Of a DNA stretch of 64,000 nucleotides, positions 44,896 to 54,213 are shown one piece after another (position 1 is the stretch's first letter; every line of letters starts with the position of its first letter). Under the pieces are notes generated by a model. It had not been told where the DNA came from. It made no database searches and worked only from the letters and a program-made list of their open reading frames with translations. The stretch comes from Promethearchaeia archaeon. Its GTDB lineage: Archaea; Asgardarchaeota; Lokiarchaeia; Sigyniarchaeales; SOKP01. The stretch is taken from assembly GCA_029856045.1 (NCBI GenBank), contig JAHQWG010000028.1, positions 142,547 to 206,546 on the forward strand, given 5' to 3'. Position numbers and translations under genes: made by a program.

Positions 44896-46752
44896 ATGAT
44901 TCCAAAAAAAATGGACGCTTATCTTCGTTCTCATCTTCCTAAGGCAGCGATTATGAATCGGCTTAAAAAAGAGGATGGGAAATGTTATTTGGAATTTAGT
45001 CATACAGATGAACACCTTTTATCCGGTATAGGAATTGTTTGCGATAAAATAGGTCCGGACCTTGTTGCATGTATATGGGATGAGAAATCAGAATTAGAAA
45101 TTGGTGGGTATTTAGTAGTTGATAACCTTTCAATGGGGCGCCCGTCAATGGGTGGTATTAGAATGTTACCAAATGTCTCTCCGTCAGATATCTATAATTT
45201 AGCGCGAGGTATGACTTTAAAAAATGGAGCTGCTAATCTTCCCTATGGCGGTGGAAAATTAGGGATTGTAGCTGAAAGCAATCTCTCACCTGAGGAACAT
45301 GTTGAAGTGGTGCGAGTCATTGCTCGCTTAATTCGCCGTTATAGAGATGTTTATGTTCCGGGACCTGATGTTGGTACTAATGATGCTGATATGAAGACTA
45401 TTGCTATAGAAAATGGATTGGATAGTGCTGTATCTAAACCTGCGGATATGGGTGGCAACAGAATTGATGAACTTGGTGCTGCTGCTGGTGGGGTAATTAT
45501 TGCTCTGCAAACATTACTGGAAATAATGCCTAGGTTGAGAGTGCTTCCACAATTTGTAAATTTAGAAATTCCAGAATCTAAAGATCTTGAAATATTAATA
45601 CAAGGTTTTGGTGCTGTTGGCGCACATGCAGCACGAATTTTGAAAGAACGTATTCCTGAAGCCAAAATAATAGGTATAAGTGATTTGGAGGGTTATTTAT
45701 ATAACAAATCTGGCCTTCCAATTGAGGACCTTTTCAAATTATGGAGAGAACAGGGGTTAGTTACTAATGCTTATTTTAAAGAGCATATAATCTTGGAGGG
45801 ATATAAGTATCCTACTAAATTTTCTACAAATCCAAATAATCTACTTCTCGAAAATGCTTTTTGTTTAGTGCCTGCCGCTCCTATATTTAATTATCTGGGT
45901 GTTCATCCATCTGAAAATGCATCAACAACAGTTGATCATGTGGGAAACTGGACAGTAATTATTGAAGGTGCAAATACTTACTCCCCAGATCCAAACAGAA
46001 AAGCTGCTCGAACCCGAATGGAACAAATTGTGTACCGTGAAAAAGGTGTGATGATAGCAAATGATTATTTGGTAAATTCAGGTGGTGTAATTTTTGCTGC
46101 GCAAGAACATATTGTAAAGACACCAGACTATTTACAAGTTCCCGAGGAAATGTTAGGTGATCGTAAAGTAGTGGAAAAATGGCTAACAGATCACATTAAA
46201 GAATTTGCTGAACTGTCAAAACAACGTTTGAAAGCAGGAGAGGAATATAGAGAAAATGTTATTCACCATAACATGATAGAATTGGTTGATTTATTAGTAT
46301 CACACCCAGATATGCTCCCTTGTGTAGCTGCTGAGCGTATCAGCCTTCAACGTCTCACCGCAAAAGAAAGTGAACGCACAGCAAAAGATATCATGATTCC
46401 TATTCCCACCATTGATGTTAATAGCAATATACAAGAGGCTTCTACATTGATCATTGAAACAAATAGTAGTATTATAGCTGTACTTTCTGAAGATAAGCTT
46501 GTAGGAGTGGTAACAGTATGGGATATTACTAAATCTAATGCTGATGAAGTTGGTGGTGTTAATCTTGATAAAATAATGACAAAGGATGTTATTTCAGCCT
46601 CTCCAGATTTTACTATTCTGGACATTGTGCGGGGATTTGAACAACATCAAATTTCAGCTATGCCAGTAGTTAAAGAAGGAAAGGTCTTAGGTAAAGTTAG
46701 TTCAGACCTGATTGCGCAACGATATCTTCAACATTTATTGCAGGATCATTAA
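44896..46752 (+). CDS. Glu/Leu/Phe/Val dehydrogenase family enzyme fused to two CBS domains
   Basis: A 618-residue fusion. Residues 60-490 are an amino-acid dehydrogenase: MGGIRMLPN, GMTLKNGAANLPYGGGKLGI with the substrate Lys at 121, VPGPDVGTND and the Rossmann GFGAVGAHAARIL (about 237-249). The C-terminal 115 residues form a CBS pair: DIMIPIPTIDVNSNIQEA to VGVVTVWDITKS, and KIMTKDVISASPDFTILD to VLGKVSSDLIAQR. CBS pairs bind adenosyl nucleotides, so activity is probably tuned by AMP/ATP or a related ligand. An AGGGAAAG SD precedes the ATG. The usual enzyme has about 420 residues and no CBS. It interconverts an amino acid and its 2-oxo acid with NAD(P); which amino acid is not clear. Confidence 0.9.
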   Translation: MIPKKMDAYLRSHLPKAAIMNRLKKEDGKCYLEFSHTDEHLLSGIGIVCDKIGPDLVACIWDEKSELEIGGYLVVDNLSMGRPSMGGIRMLPNVSPSDIYNLARGMTLKNGAANLPYGGGKLGIVAESNLSPEEHVEVVRVIARLIRRYRDVYVPGPDVGTNDADMKTIAIENGLDSAVSKPADMGGNRIDELGAAAGGVIIALQTLLEIMPRLRVLPQFVNLEIPESKDLEILIQGFGAVGAHAARILKERIPEAKIIGISDLEGYLYNKSGLPIEDLFKLWREQGLVTNAYFKEHIILEGYKYPTKFSTNPNNLLLENAFCLVPAAPIFNYLGVHPSENASTTVDHVGNWTVIIEGANTYSPDPNRKAARTRMEQIVYREKGVMIANDYLVNSGGVIFAAQEHIVKTPDYLQVPEEMLGDRKVVEKWLTDHIKEFAELSKQRLKAGEEYRENVIHHNMIELVDLLVSHPDMLPCVAAERISLQRLTAKESERTAKDIMIPIPTIDVNSNIQEASTLIIETNSSIIAVLSEDKLVGVVTVWDITKSNADEVGGVNLDKIMTKDVISASPDFTILDIVRGFEQHQISAMPVVKEGKVLGKVSSDLIAQRYLQHLLQDH

Positions 46753-46909
46753 AACTTTTTAATTTTACTTAAATCAATCATTTTCTTTTCCTTTAGATAT
46801 TTATATACTAAAGGTAAATTAATTTAGAATAATAAATCAAGACTCCCTAAGCAATTACAAAAAATATTAATAATATTTATTTTTTATTCACAATTTAATA
46901 AATCGGGTT

Positions 46910-47599
46910 ATGAATAAATTAGAACAATATTTACAACCAACTGAATTTTTTAATTTTAATAAGCGTAATGTTAGAGAGAAAGCCCTTGAAATCACAAAAG
47001 GTTTAAAAACTGATAAAGAGAAAGCGATTGCTCTCTTTTATTGGGTTAGAGACAAAATAAAATACAATATGATGGCATTTTACATGCGTAAAAACAATTT
47101 CAAGGCAAGTATAACTATACGAAGACTAAATGGTTTTTGCGTCTCCAAAGCAATTTTATTGTCTACATTAGCGAGAGCTGTCGGAATACCAGCCAAACTT
47201 CATATAGTTGACATTATAAATCATCTAGTTCCTAAAAGAATTGTGGAATTAATGGGGACAAATGTATTTTATTTTCATGGATATTCCGAACTCTATCTTA
47301 ATGGTAAATGGGTTAAGGCTACACCTGTATTTGATAAAGATACTGCCCTTAAAGCTGGATTTTTACCAATGGTTGAATTTGATGGAGAAAATGACGGACT
47401 TCTTGCTCCTTATGATGTAAATGGAAATATTTTCGTAGAATATGTCGGAGATAGGGGTGTACATATTGATTTTCCTTATGATGATATTGAAATCGAATTT
47501 AACAAAAATTATGGTAACATTATAGATATGATTGAAAAAGGATTTCCTAGTCTAAAACCCCTTAAGAAAGGCACACCTGAATCAAACTTAACAATTTAA
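46910..47599 (+). CDS. transglutaminase-like cysteine protease-fold protein
   Basis: A 229-residue protein of the transglutaminase-like superfamily. The Cys-His-Asp triad is visible: Cys in RLNGFCVSKAILLSTLARAVGIPAKL (about 78), His in YFHGYSELYLNGKW (about 122), and Asp in KATPVFDKD (about 139). The helix before it (KEKAIALFYWVRDKIKYN) is also typical. No signal peptide or membrane segment is seen, so it probably acts in the cytoplasm as a peptidase or amide-modifying enzyme. Starts at ATG; it is convergent with the DUF998 gene at 47.6 kb. The substrate is unknown. Confidence 0.85.
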   Translation: MNKLEQYLQPTEFFNFNKRNVREKALEITKGLKTDKEKAIALFYWVRDKIKYNMMAFYMRKNNFKASITIRRLNGFCVSKAILLSTLARAVGIPAKLHIVDIINHLVPKRIVELMGTNVFYFHGYSELYLNGKWVKATPVFDKDTALKAGFLPMVEFDGENDGLLAPYDVNGNIFVEYVGDRGVHIDFPYDDIEIEFNKNYGNIIDMIEKGFPSLKPLKKGTPESNLTI

Positions 47600-47635
47600 A
47601 AAATGAATTTCTAATTTTAGTTATTTTAAAGCCAA

Positions 47636-48370
47636 TTATTTACTTGTTTTTTTAATCATTATTATTCCAACCGGAATTATCCAAAGAAATATCGAAATCA
47701 TAAGCATCCACTCCCAAAATGGTTTTGATGGGGGAAAATTTAATAAAAATATTATCGCTATAATAGTTGGTCCAAAAATCATATAAATTCCTAGAAACCG
47801 GCGAATCATCATTGGATAAAATGTGATTAATAATCCAAAAAAAATACCAGAAATAACAAACCCACTAAATACAATAATCGAAAACATCATATGTAAACCC
47901 AATGGTGTTGTACGGTCTTCAGAAAATAATCCGATCCCAAAAAACCCCACTATTCCGAAAAGCATCCATAGAAAACCGAGACTACTTAATCGAAATCTCA
48001 TTCGAGAATATTCTTGTAAATCTTTTGCATCCTTTGGGAGTGGTGCAAATTGTTTTTCCATATAAAATAAAATGGGGATTAATAAAAATGCTGAAATCAT
48101 GGCTCCATAGTCCAAAAAATAAGGTAAAGGAGTGTGATTAAATGATCCAAGATCACTTATATAATTATCAATAATATTATAACCATCAGGGTCAAATTGA
48201 GCAACAATCACACCTATAATTAATGCAGAAAGAAAAATTACATTTACTCCAATAGTCGAAATCCTAACAATTTTAGGAGTCGTTAAAGAAACTTCAGTTT
48301 TTTCTTCTTTTTTTTGCAACCAATCGAAAAAATTATTAATTTTCATTTTAAACTTGTCATTTTTACTCAA
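47636..48370 (-). CDS. DUF998-family membrane protein
   Basis: A 244-residue integral membrane protein with about six TM segments. The family pattern IIGVIVAQFDPDGYNIIDNYISDLGSF near residue 55-80 is followed by a TM with YFLDYGAM. A conserved soluble loop reads EDRTTPLGLHMMFS. The N-terminal 30 residues are cytoplasmic and charged. It is 34 bases downstream of a paralogue on the same strand, clearly a tandem duplication. DUF998 proteins have no firm function. Confidence 0.85.
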   Translation of the reverse strand: MSKNDKFKMKINNFFDWLQKKEEKTEVSLTTPKIVRISTIGVNVIFLSALIIGVIVAQFDPDGYNIIDNYISDLGSFNHTPLPYFLDYGAMISAFLLIPILFYMEKQFAPLPKDAKDLQEYSRMRFRLSSLGFLWMLFGIVGFFGIGLFSEDRTTPLGLHMMFSIIVFSGFVISGIFFGLLITFYPMMIRRFLGIYMIFGPTIIAIIFLLNFPPSKPFWEWMLMISIFLWIIPVGIIMIKKTSK

Positions 48371-48404
48371 CTATTTCTCCTCTCTAATGTTTTATCTTTT
48401 ATTT

Positions 48405-49190
48405 TTATTTATTTAATTTTTTTTGAAGCATTTTCTCTTTTTTAAACTGTCTAAGGGAGTATATACAGAGTGGATTCACCCATGCAAGAATAGAAAAAAG
48501 CAACATCCATTCCATAAATGGATTCGATATGGGTGTATATGCTGGCAATATCTGATACAATATCATCGTTAAAGGGGGTATAATAATCATATAAATACCA
48601 AACTCTCTGGGAATGCTCGTTTTATAAAATACAATACATAAACCGAAGAAAAATCCAGCGAATACAAAACCTCCAAAAGATAAAATACTTGCAATCCCAT
48701 GGAGCCCCCAATAGTCTCTGTCTGCTGAAAACAACCCAACAAGTATATATCCAATATTTCCTATAAGTCCAAATAAAAACCCATAACTAGAAAATCTAAA
48801 TCTCCATCGTGAATATTGATGAAGTTCTTCTAGTTTAGAAGGAACCGGCGCTACAGTTTTCTCTATAAAAAAAGTTAAAGATATTGTTAATGCACCAGCT
48901 AAACAGGCAGCTAAATCATAGAAAATAGGCATAGGGGTAAAATTGCTCCCTCCAAGGTCACTTATCCAATTATCCCATATATTATATCCATCAATTGCAC
49001 TAAAATTAGAATTAAACTGGGCAATAATTACGCCAATAATTAATAAAGCATGATAACCAATTAATGTGATAATCATTGATATTTTCACATTCCGGTGATC
49101 CGTGAGAAAATCCTCAGCCTTGTCATATTGATTTTTTATCCAAGCTAATAAAATGTCTAACTTTTCATTTAATTTATCTAATAATTCCAC
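48405..49190 (-). CDS. DUF998-family membrane protein, tandem paralogue
   Basis: A 261-residue paralogue of the preceding gene product, with the same order: a charged N-terminal helix, IIGVIIAQF, GYNIWDNWISDLGGSNFTPMPIFYD, then several TM helices and the ADRDYWGLHGIASI loop. The C-terminus is basic (RQFKKEKMLQKKLNK). The start at ATG 49190 follows GAGAAA-type purines only. Upstream lies a 431-base spacer with a decayed HepT remnant. Confidence 0.85.
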   Translation of the reverse strand: MELLDKLNEKLDILLAWIKNQYDKAEDFLTDHRNVKISMIITLIGYHALLIIGVIIAQFNSNFSAIDGYNIWDNWISDLGGSNFTPMPIFYDLAACLAGALTISLTFFIEKTVAPVPSKLEELHQYSRWRFRFSSYGFLFGLIGNIGYILVGLFSADRDYWGLHGIASILSFGGFVFAGFFFGLCIVFYKTSIPREFGIYMIIIPPLTMILYQILPAYTPISNPFMEWMLLFSILAWVNPLCIYSLRQFKKEKMLQKKLNK

Positions 49191-49448
49191 TTTTTCTCAC
49201 TATTATAGATTAATTTTTTTAATGATAATAAAATAAATATTAAACTTATAACAATATAATAATTCTTACAAGTTTAACGTTAGTTTTTAACAATGATGTT
49301 AAATTTAAAATGTGTAAAAAAGCATTTTTAAGAGTTTCTATTGGAATAGAAAAACCATCTTTAAAAATTTTAATTCTTAATTTTTATTGAAAACACTTAA
49401 TAATCTTGATTTTACTAATATTTTAAATTTGATTTACACTTTTATTTA

Positions 49449-49568
49449 TTCACTGATATTTTAATCCATCAGTATTTTGGGATTGATCTTGAATTAACTT
49501 GGGAAGTTGTTAAAAGGGATATTCTTGATTTAAAGAAGAAAATTCAAAAAATAATAAATAATTTGTAA
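49449..49568 (+). pseudogene. HepT/DUF86 toxin remnant (3' end only)
   Basis: In the spacer 49191-49621, a frame open from 49410 and ending at TAA 49566 reads FTDILIHQYFGIDLELTWEV then VKRDILDLKKKIQKIINNL. This matches the C-terminal signature of HepT/DUF86 RNases, (R)NxLxHxYFxxDxxxVW followed by a Leu/Lys-rich helix. No start codon exists in the frame, the N-terminal two thirds are missing, and the catalytic Arg of Rx4-6H is not in its usual place (TDILIH). No MNT partner is nearby, so it is most likely a relic of a HepT-MNT pair. The remaining spacer (49191-49448, 49569-49621) holds nothing I recognise. Confidence 0.65.
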
Positions 49569-49621
49569 AAATAATACAAATCCAAGAAGATATAAGAAAG
49601 AATAGATGTGATTTTTAAAAA

Positions 49622-50542
49622 ATGCCAATTGGACTTTTTTTGTATGAAATAGACGAATCGTTTGGTCCTAATCTATTAGCAGAATATTATATTAAGGAGA
49701 TTGGAATAACGAAAGAGATATTAAAAAACTTAGGCGATAATCATTTAAAAAAAACAGACTTAAATTATATCACTCATACAAGGGATGATTTAAAGTATTA
49801 TTCAAAAGAAATTAAATTAGATGAAAAATTATCAATATATTTAGGTTTTATAACAACATCAGGAGAGTTTATTGATTCTTTTATAGCAGTTTTTGATGAT
49901 ATTGAAGCAAAAATCGTGGAAAATTTTTCTAAAGATAAAGAAAAATTAAAATCCCTTTTAAAAGAAATTCTTCATTCAAGAATTGAATTAGATGAGAAAT
50001 TAAAAGAACCTAAATTAATTCGAGAAAAACTTAATGAACGAATAAAAGATCTTCTAGATGAGGAAAGGATCCAAGAAGCAAGAAATTTAATTGATTTGGG
50101 TGAGATTATTCCTGATGAGATTGCTCAATCAGTAAAAATTGCGGAAGAATTATTTAAATCTCAGGATTACAAAAATGCTAAAAAACATTATGTAAAAGCA
50201 GCAGAACTGGCAGAAAAAATAGAAGAACTTGAAATTCATAAAGTATTAGAGGAAAAGGCAAAAACTGCTGAAAATTATCCAACTTATTTAAGGGAACGAG
50301 ATGAAGCTTATAAAAATTTAAAATATATCTTAAGTGAAATTGATTTTAAAAAAGATGGATACTATTTACAAGCGATAGAACACATCAATAAGGCTGTGGA
50401 ACTCTCCGAAAAACTCGATGATGATCTAATAATTACTGATCTAAATGAATTAATTAATTTATGTAAAAATTGTTCTAATCTTTCTGAAAATATAAGACAA
50501 AATGATGAGATAATTAAGAATTTGCTAAAAAAGTTCATCTAA
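49622..50542 (+). CDS. longin-like N-terminus plus helical/TPR-like repeats, unknown function
   Basis: A 306-residue protein. The first 110 residues have a strand-rich pattern (MPIGLFLYEIDESFGPNLLAEYYI, then LSIYLGFITTSGEFIDSFIAVFDD) that resembles longin/roadblock-type folds common in Asgard proteins. From 120 on it is helical, with TPR-like pairs: AEELFKSQDYKNAKKHYVKAAELAEK and DGYYLQAIEHINKAVELSEK. Longin domains bind small GTPases, so a trafficking or signalling link is possible, but the fold is inferred by eye. Its 3' end overlaps the convergent AAA ATPase gene by 18 bases. Confidence 0.7.
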   Translation: MPIGLFLYEIDESFGPNLLAEYYIKEIGITKEILKNLGDNHLKKTDLNYITHTRDDLKYYSKEIKLDEKLSIYLGFITTSGEFIDSFIAVFDDIEAKIVENFSKDKEKLKSLLKEILHSRIELDEKLKEPKLIREKLNERIKDLLDEERIQEARNLIDLGEIIPDEIAQSVKIAEELFKSQDYKNAKKHYVKAAELAEKIEELEIHKVLEEKAKTAENYPTYLRERDEAYKNLKYILSEIDFKKDGYYLQAIEHINKAVELSEKLDDDLIITDLNELINLCKNCSNLSENIRQNDEIIKNLLKKFI

Positions 50543-52471
50543 ATCTTTATTATCTTCAATTTTTTCTATAGATTCTCCACTTTCTTCTTCCGTTTCTTCT
50601 TCAAGACTATCTTCTGGAGTTTCTTTGATTACATCCTCCTTGATTTCGGTTGGAGTATCCTTAATTTCGATGAAATCTTCTTCCATTTTAGTTCTATCTT
50701 CCATTTTATCGGTTAGACTCTCATCTTCTGGAGGAGAATAATCTTCAATTTGCTCGAATGTTGTTTTTGCCATTTCCCAACCAATTCTTGATGGATATCG
50801 CATAGCAGAACGAATTAATTCCTCCCCTTCTTCATCATTTATCTCAAACTTAACAATTTCAGGTGCCCTTTCAAGAATTAAAGAAAATTTCTTCCCTGCA
50901 GTTCCCCTAGGGACAATTAAAATTCCATTCGTTATTGCTCTATTAATAATAGCATCATTTAATCTTTTTGCAGCATAATATGCTGCCACTCCTCCACTTC
51001 GATCAAATGCTTTTATAGATGGAATTTCCAAACCCCACCTTTTCATACCGAATTCAATCATTGCAGCAATAGTGTATTCTCGTTTCCCGATTTTAAATTT
51101 ATATTCCATTTCATAATTAAAATCCTTTTTATTCACTTCTCCTAAGTCTATAATACTTTTTAACGCAGCTCCTGCAATTGAAGCTGGATTAACTTTAATG
51201 AGATATTCGGTGTCAAATATTTCTTCAATCTTTTTACGAGCTGCTGATAATTTAGATGAAATTATTGTTGTCTCTGCAGATATTGAAGGAGGTTGAGCTG
51301 TAGCCACAATATCTACCTCCAGTGAAGATAATTCTTCAAGAGACATCTCCCTATTAATTATTTTATTAATAAATCTATTGCACAATTTAATTGCATCCCT
51401 TGGATTTCCCCCTGATTTTTCATAAATTACCTTTATTACTTCTTCATTTAACGGAAAAAGCGGATATAAGGGTGGATTTAAGTTATTCTGGTCCCAAAAA
51501 TGCTCCATAGTATTCGCAAAGAAAAGTTTTAAATCATTCAAACTAAATGGTTTGAGTTCTTGTTCGGCTTCCATTCGAGAACGTAATGGTTGGTCAGCAA
51601 TCTCCAAAATACGTGGCCATATCTCTTTCAGAACTGCAATCACTATAACTAATTTTTGAACTTCATTATATTGCTTTTTTAATACTTCTAAGAATTTTTG
51701 TTCTGCAATCTCTCCATGCATTCTATAAGGAGATTCGATCTCATCAAAATACAATACAATTACTTTATCCAAATTTTCTGTAATAATTTTAATCATTGCA
51801 AGACAAGTATCATCATCCTCGATTACACTATTTATTCCTAATTCATCTAATTCATTATCTTCAAGATCCTCCCCAAGTAACCAGCGCTCAGCTAGCGCTT
51901 TTTTATCTTTTTCTAAACGGAAATAGACTAATGCTTTGACAATATCAGCACCCACACCAGGAAATTCTCTAATTCCACGTTGAATAACATCATCAGCTTT
52001 AGGCCTACTGAAAAATCCTCTTTTTTTTCCACCCCACTTAGTTACTAATTTTTCTGAAACAATTTTTATAACATCTGCTCCTAATTCTTCTATAATACAT
52101 GTATAAATATGAAATAATACTCTAACGCTTGCTGGAGGCGAAGGAACGTATACAATTGTCCAATTTATAGGTTCTAAACCTTCTACTTCAAATTCTTCTA
52201 CTTGCCCAATTTTATCTTTATAAGCCCAAAATGCGTGAGTTTTTCCACTTCCAGCGCTACCTAGAATTGGAATTAACCTAGTTGACTTATCCCTATTTGT
52301 TTGTTTTATTACTCGGAAAATATTTCGGTCAATCTCTTTTCTTGGATTTGCAATGTCAATTATATCAGGCAAATCTCCACGAGATACAAATTTATCAAAA
52401 AGTGTAAAAGTTCCTTCTCTTAAAACATCCAAATATAATTCCTTTTCATCTTCACTAATATCTTTAAACAT
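50525..52471 (-). CDS. AAA-type P-loop ATPase with acidic tail
   Basis: A 648-residue ATPase. Walker A is GSAGSGKT (71-78) and Walker B is VIVLYFDEIE (Asp243, Glu244); a possible sensor region is IVIAVLKEIWPRI, and GNPRDAIKLCNRFI resembles the sensor 2/ORC-Cdc6 lid helix. The middle part (about 430-570) is a mixed domain of unknown type, with KRLNDAIINRAITNGILIVPRG. The last 80 residues are Glu-rich and probably disordered. The layout resembles archaeal ORC/Cdc6-like or STAND-like ATPases; a replication role is not supported by anything else here. It is divergent from hsp20 and overlaps the longin-like gene tail-to-tail. Confidence 0.8.
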   Translation of the reverse strand: MFKDISEDEKELYLDVLREGTFTLFDKFVSRGDLPDIIDIANPRKEIDRNIFRVIKQTNRDKSTRLIPILGSAGSGKTHAFWAYKDKIGQVEEFEVEGLEPINWTIVYVPSPPASVRVLFHIYTCIIEELGADVIKIVSEKLVTKWGGKKRGFFSRPKADDVIQRGIREFPGVGADIVKALVYFRLEKDKKALAERWLLGEDLEDNELDELGINSVIEDDDTCLAMIKIITENLDKVIVLYFDEIESPYRMHGEIAEQKFLEVLKKQYNEVQKLVIVIAVLKEIWPRILEIADQPLRSRMEAEQELKPFSLNDLKLFFANTMEHFWDQNNLNPPLYPLFPLNEEVIKVIYEKSGGNPRDAIKLCNRFINKIINREMSLEELSSLEVDIVATAQPPSISAETTIISSKLSAARKKIEEIFDTEYLIKVNPASIAGAALKSIIDLGEVNKKDFNYEMEYKFKIGKREYTIAAMIEFGMKRWGLEIPSIKAFDRSGGVAAYYAAKRLNDAIINRAITNGILIVPRGTAGKKFSLILERAPEIVKFEINDEEGEELIRSAMRYPSRIGWEMAKTTFEQIEDYSPPEDESLTDKMEDRTKMEEDFIEIKDTPTEIKEDVIKETPEDSLEEETEEESGESIEKIEDNKDLDELF

Positions 52472-52634
52472 GAGAATTTCGCTATTATTTTTTAATTTAA
52501 AATTTTAATTTTGAAGATATAATTGATTAAATATATATTTATTAGCCATTCCTTTCTTATATATAATTGTTTAATTTAAATAATCGTTATTAAATTTATA
52601 TCAATAGAATTTGGATAAAAAAGGTGGAAATTTT

Positions 52635-53261
52635 TTGAATAAAAAAAATAATGATGATGAACATGAAGATGATTTTGACAAAAATGATGAATGGGGCGAC
52701 CTTTGGGGAAACTTTAAATTTTTAGGGGATTCAAATTTTTTTAAGAACATTATCAATAGAATTATGAAGGACTTTTTAAAGCAAACTAAAGATTTTCCAA
52801 ATTTCGGCAAATTTACACCTGAAGAATTAATGAAAAGCTTTGGAAAACATCACGATAAATTTAATTTGCAGGGACCTTTTTTATATGGCATTAATTTATC
52901 TGTTGGACCTGATGGAAAGCCAAAAATTTCAAAATTTGGTAATATTCAACCTAAAATGGGTAAAAGAGAAATTGTAAATAACTTTCGTGAACCTCTCACT
53001 GAGGTTATGGAAGAGGAAGATTATATTATTATAGTTGCAGAAATGCCAGGAATAAAGAAAACCGATATAGAATTAAAGGCAACTGAATATTCTTTAACAA
53101 TAAGTGCAGAATCGGATATTAATAAACGAAAATATAAAAAAAATGTTAATTTACTTACTGCTATTGATCCTGATCACGCTAAAGCCCGTTATCAAAATGG
53201 GATTTTAGAGATTAAGCTAAATAAAATTACAGGAAAAGCGAAAAATATTAGCATTGATTAA
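52635..53261 (+). CDS. Hsp20/alpha-crystallin small heat-shock protein
   Basis: An ATP-independent chaperone of 208 residues. The alpha-crystallin domain covers about 120-208: PLTEVMEEEDYIIIVAEMPG, IKKTDIELKATEYSLTISAE and the closing ARYQNGILEIKLNK, with the GILxIxL motif. The N-terminal 110 residues are Asp/Asn/Phe-rich (NNDDEHEDDFDKNDEWGD), unusually acidic, and probably set oligomer assembly. The frame can extend to TTG at 52611, but TTG at 52635 follows GGTGGA at six bases and is preferred. It is divergent from the ATPase gene and convergent with the DHH gene, with a 10-base gap. Confidence 0.9.
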   Translation: MNKKNNDDEHEDDFDKNDEWGDLWGNFKFLGDSNFFKNIINRIMKDFLKQTKDFPNFGKFTPEELMKSFGKHHDKFNLQGPFLYGINLSVGPDGKPKISKFGNIQPKMGKREIVNNFREPLTEVMEEEDYIIIVAEMPGIKKTDIELKATEYSLTISAESDINKRKYKKNVNLLTAIDPDHAKARYQNGILEIKLNKITGKAKNISID

Positions 53262-53271
53262 CCTGGCTGAA

Positions 53272-54213
53272 TTAAAACTTTAATTTTTTAATAAAATCTC
53301 TAGTGAACTCTTCGTTTATTATTAATTGATCCTTGTTTGTTTCTTCATTTTTAATTAGTATTATATTTGAAGAAAATCCTGCTCGCCCATTATGACCTCC
53401 ACCACCATAACTAATGGCTATATCTCGGCAATTATAATGTTTGCTCCTAATTACTACTTCATTTGTACGTTCATCAAACCCCATATAAAGATAATTATTG
53501 GGATATTTCGTCTCAAGTGTTCTACTAATTTTGCTTGCACTAAATCTCGCGAATGAAATTACTAAGTTTTTACCGTTTTCAATGGGATAGATTTTATAAT
53601 TTTTTTCAATCTCAATAATTTGCTCCTCTTTCCATTTTTGAGCCTTTTTTATTTCATTCTTGATAAAATAATCATTGAATTTCCCCTTTGAAAGTAAATC
53701 AACTATTCTTTCTAAATTTTTAATGTTCTCTCTATTATATGCAATAATCATCTGTAAATTTTGAGAAATTGGAAACTTTTTCTCGTTAAAATCAGCATCA
53801 TATGCATAATTAGCGATTTCTTTTGCAATTGGGTTATTTGGTAAAAAATAATCGTATACAATTTGAGAAGCACATCGTTGAGGATCATTTAGATAAATGA
53901 ATAAAATTTGTTTTAGTTGTTCTTGTATCTGAGAATCTACAAGATGATGATCAAACCAAGAAATTTGAATACCTTTATTCACTGCCTTTTTAAAAATCGA
54001 AAAGATTTCCTTAAATGACTCATTAAATCCAATATCTGCTATAATAATTTTCTTTGGTTTTAGCTTTATAGCTTGGCGAACTATTTCAATAAAATTGGGA
54101 TAAATTGCATAAAATAAATTTAATTCCTCGTCTTTCTTTTCAAAATATTTTTTCAAAATTGCTTGACTTCCTAATCCATCTAAATCAAGTGCATGATTTA
54201 TTAAAATAATCAT
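53272..54213 (-). CDS. DHH/DHHA1-family phosphoesterase
   Basis: A 313-residue DHH-superfamily protein. Motifs are NHALDLDGLGS (N-terminal His/Asp, motif I), IADIGFNE (motif II), WFDHHLVD (the DHH motif, III) and DADFNEK (motif IV), followed by the DHHA1 signature SYGGGGHNGRAGFSS near 275-290. Members cleave phosphodiesters in nanoRNA, cyclic dinucleotides or RNA ends. Its ATG overlaps the stop of the upstream marker-9-like gene in an ATGA arrangement (54210-54213), so the two are probably translated together. Whether it acts on nucleotides or on polyphosphate-like substrates is not clear. Confidence 0.92.
   Translation of the reverse strand: MIILINHALDLDGLGSQAILKKYFEKKDEELNLFYAIYPNFIEIVRQAIKLKPKKIIIADIGFNESFKEIFSIFKKAVNKGIQISWFDHHLVDSQIQEQLKQILFIYLNDPQRCASQIVYDYFLPNNPIAKEIANYAYDADFNEKKFPISQNLQMIIAYNRENIKNLERIVDLLSKGKFNDYFIKNEIKKAQKWKEEQIIEIEKNYKIYPIENGKNLVISFARFSASKISRTLETKYPNNYLYMGFDERTNEVVIRSKHYNCRDIAISYGGGGHNGRAGFSSNIILIKNEETNKDQLIINEEFTRDFIKKLKF

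Noticed and set aside
50525-52471. ORC/Cdc6 replication initiator and nearby origin
   Set aside because: The ATPase has only general ORC-like features, lacks a clear C-terminal winged helix, and the adjacent spacer shows no repeated origin boxes.
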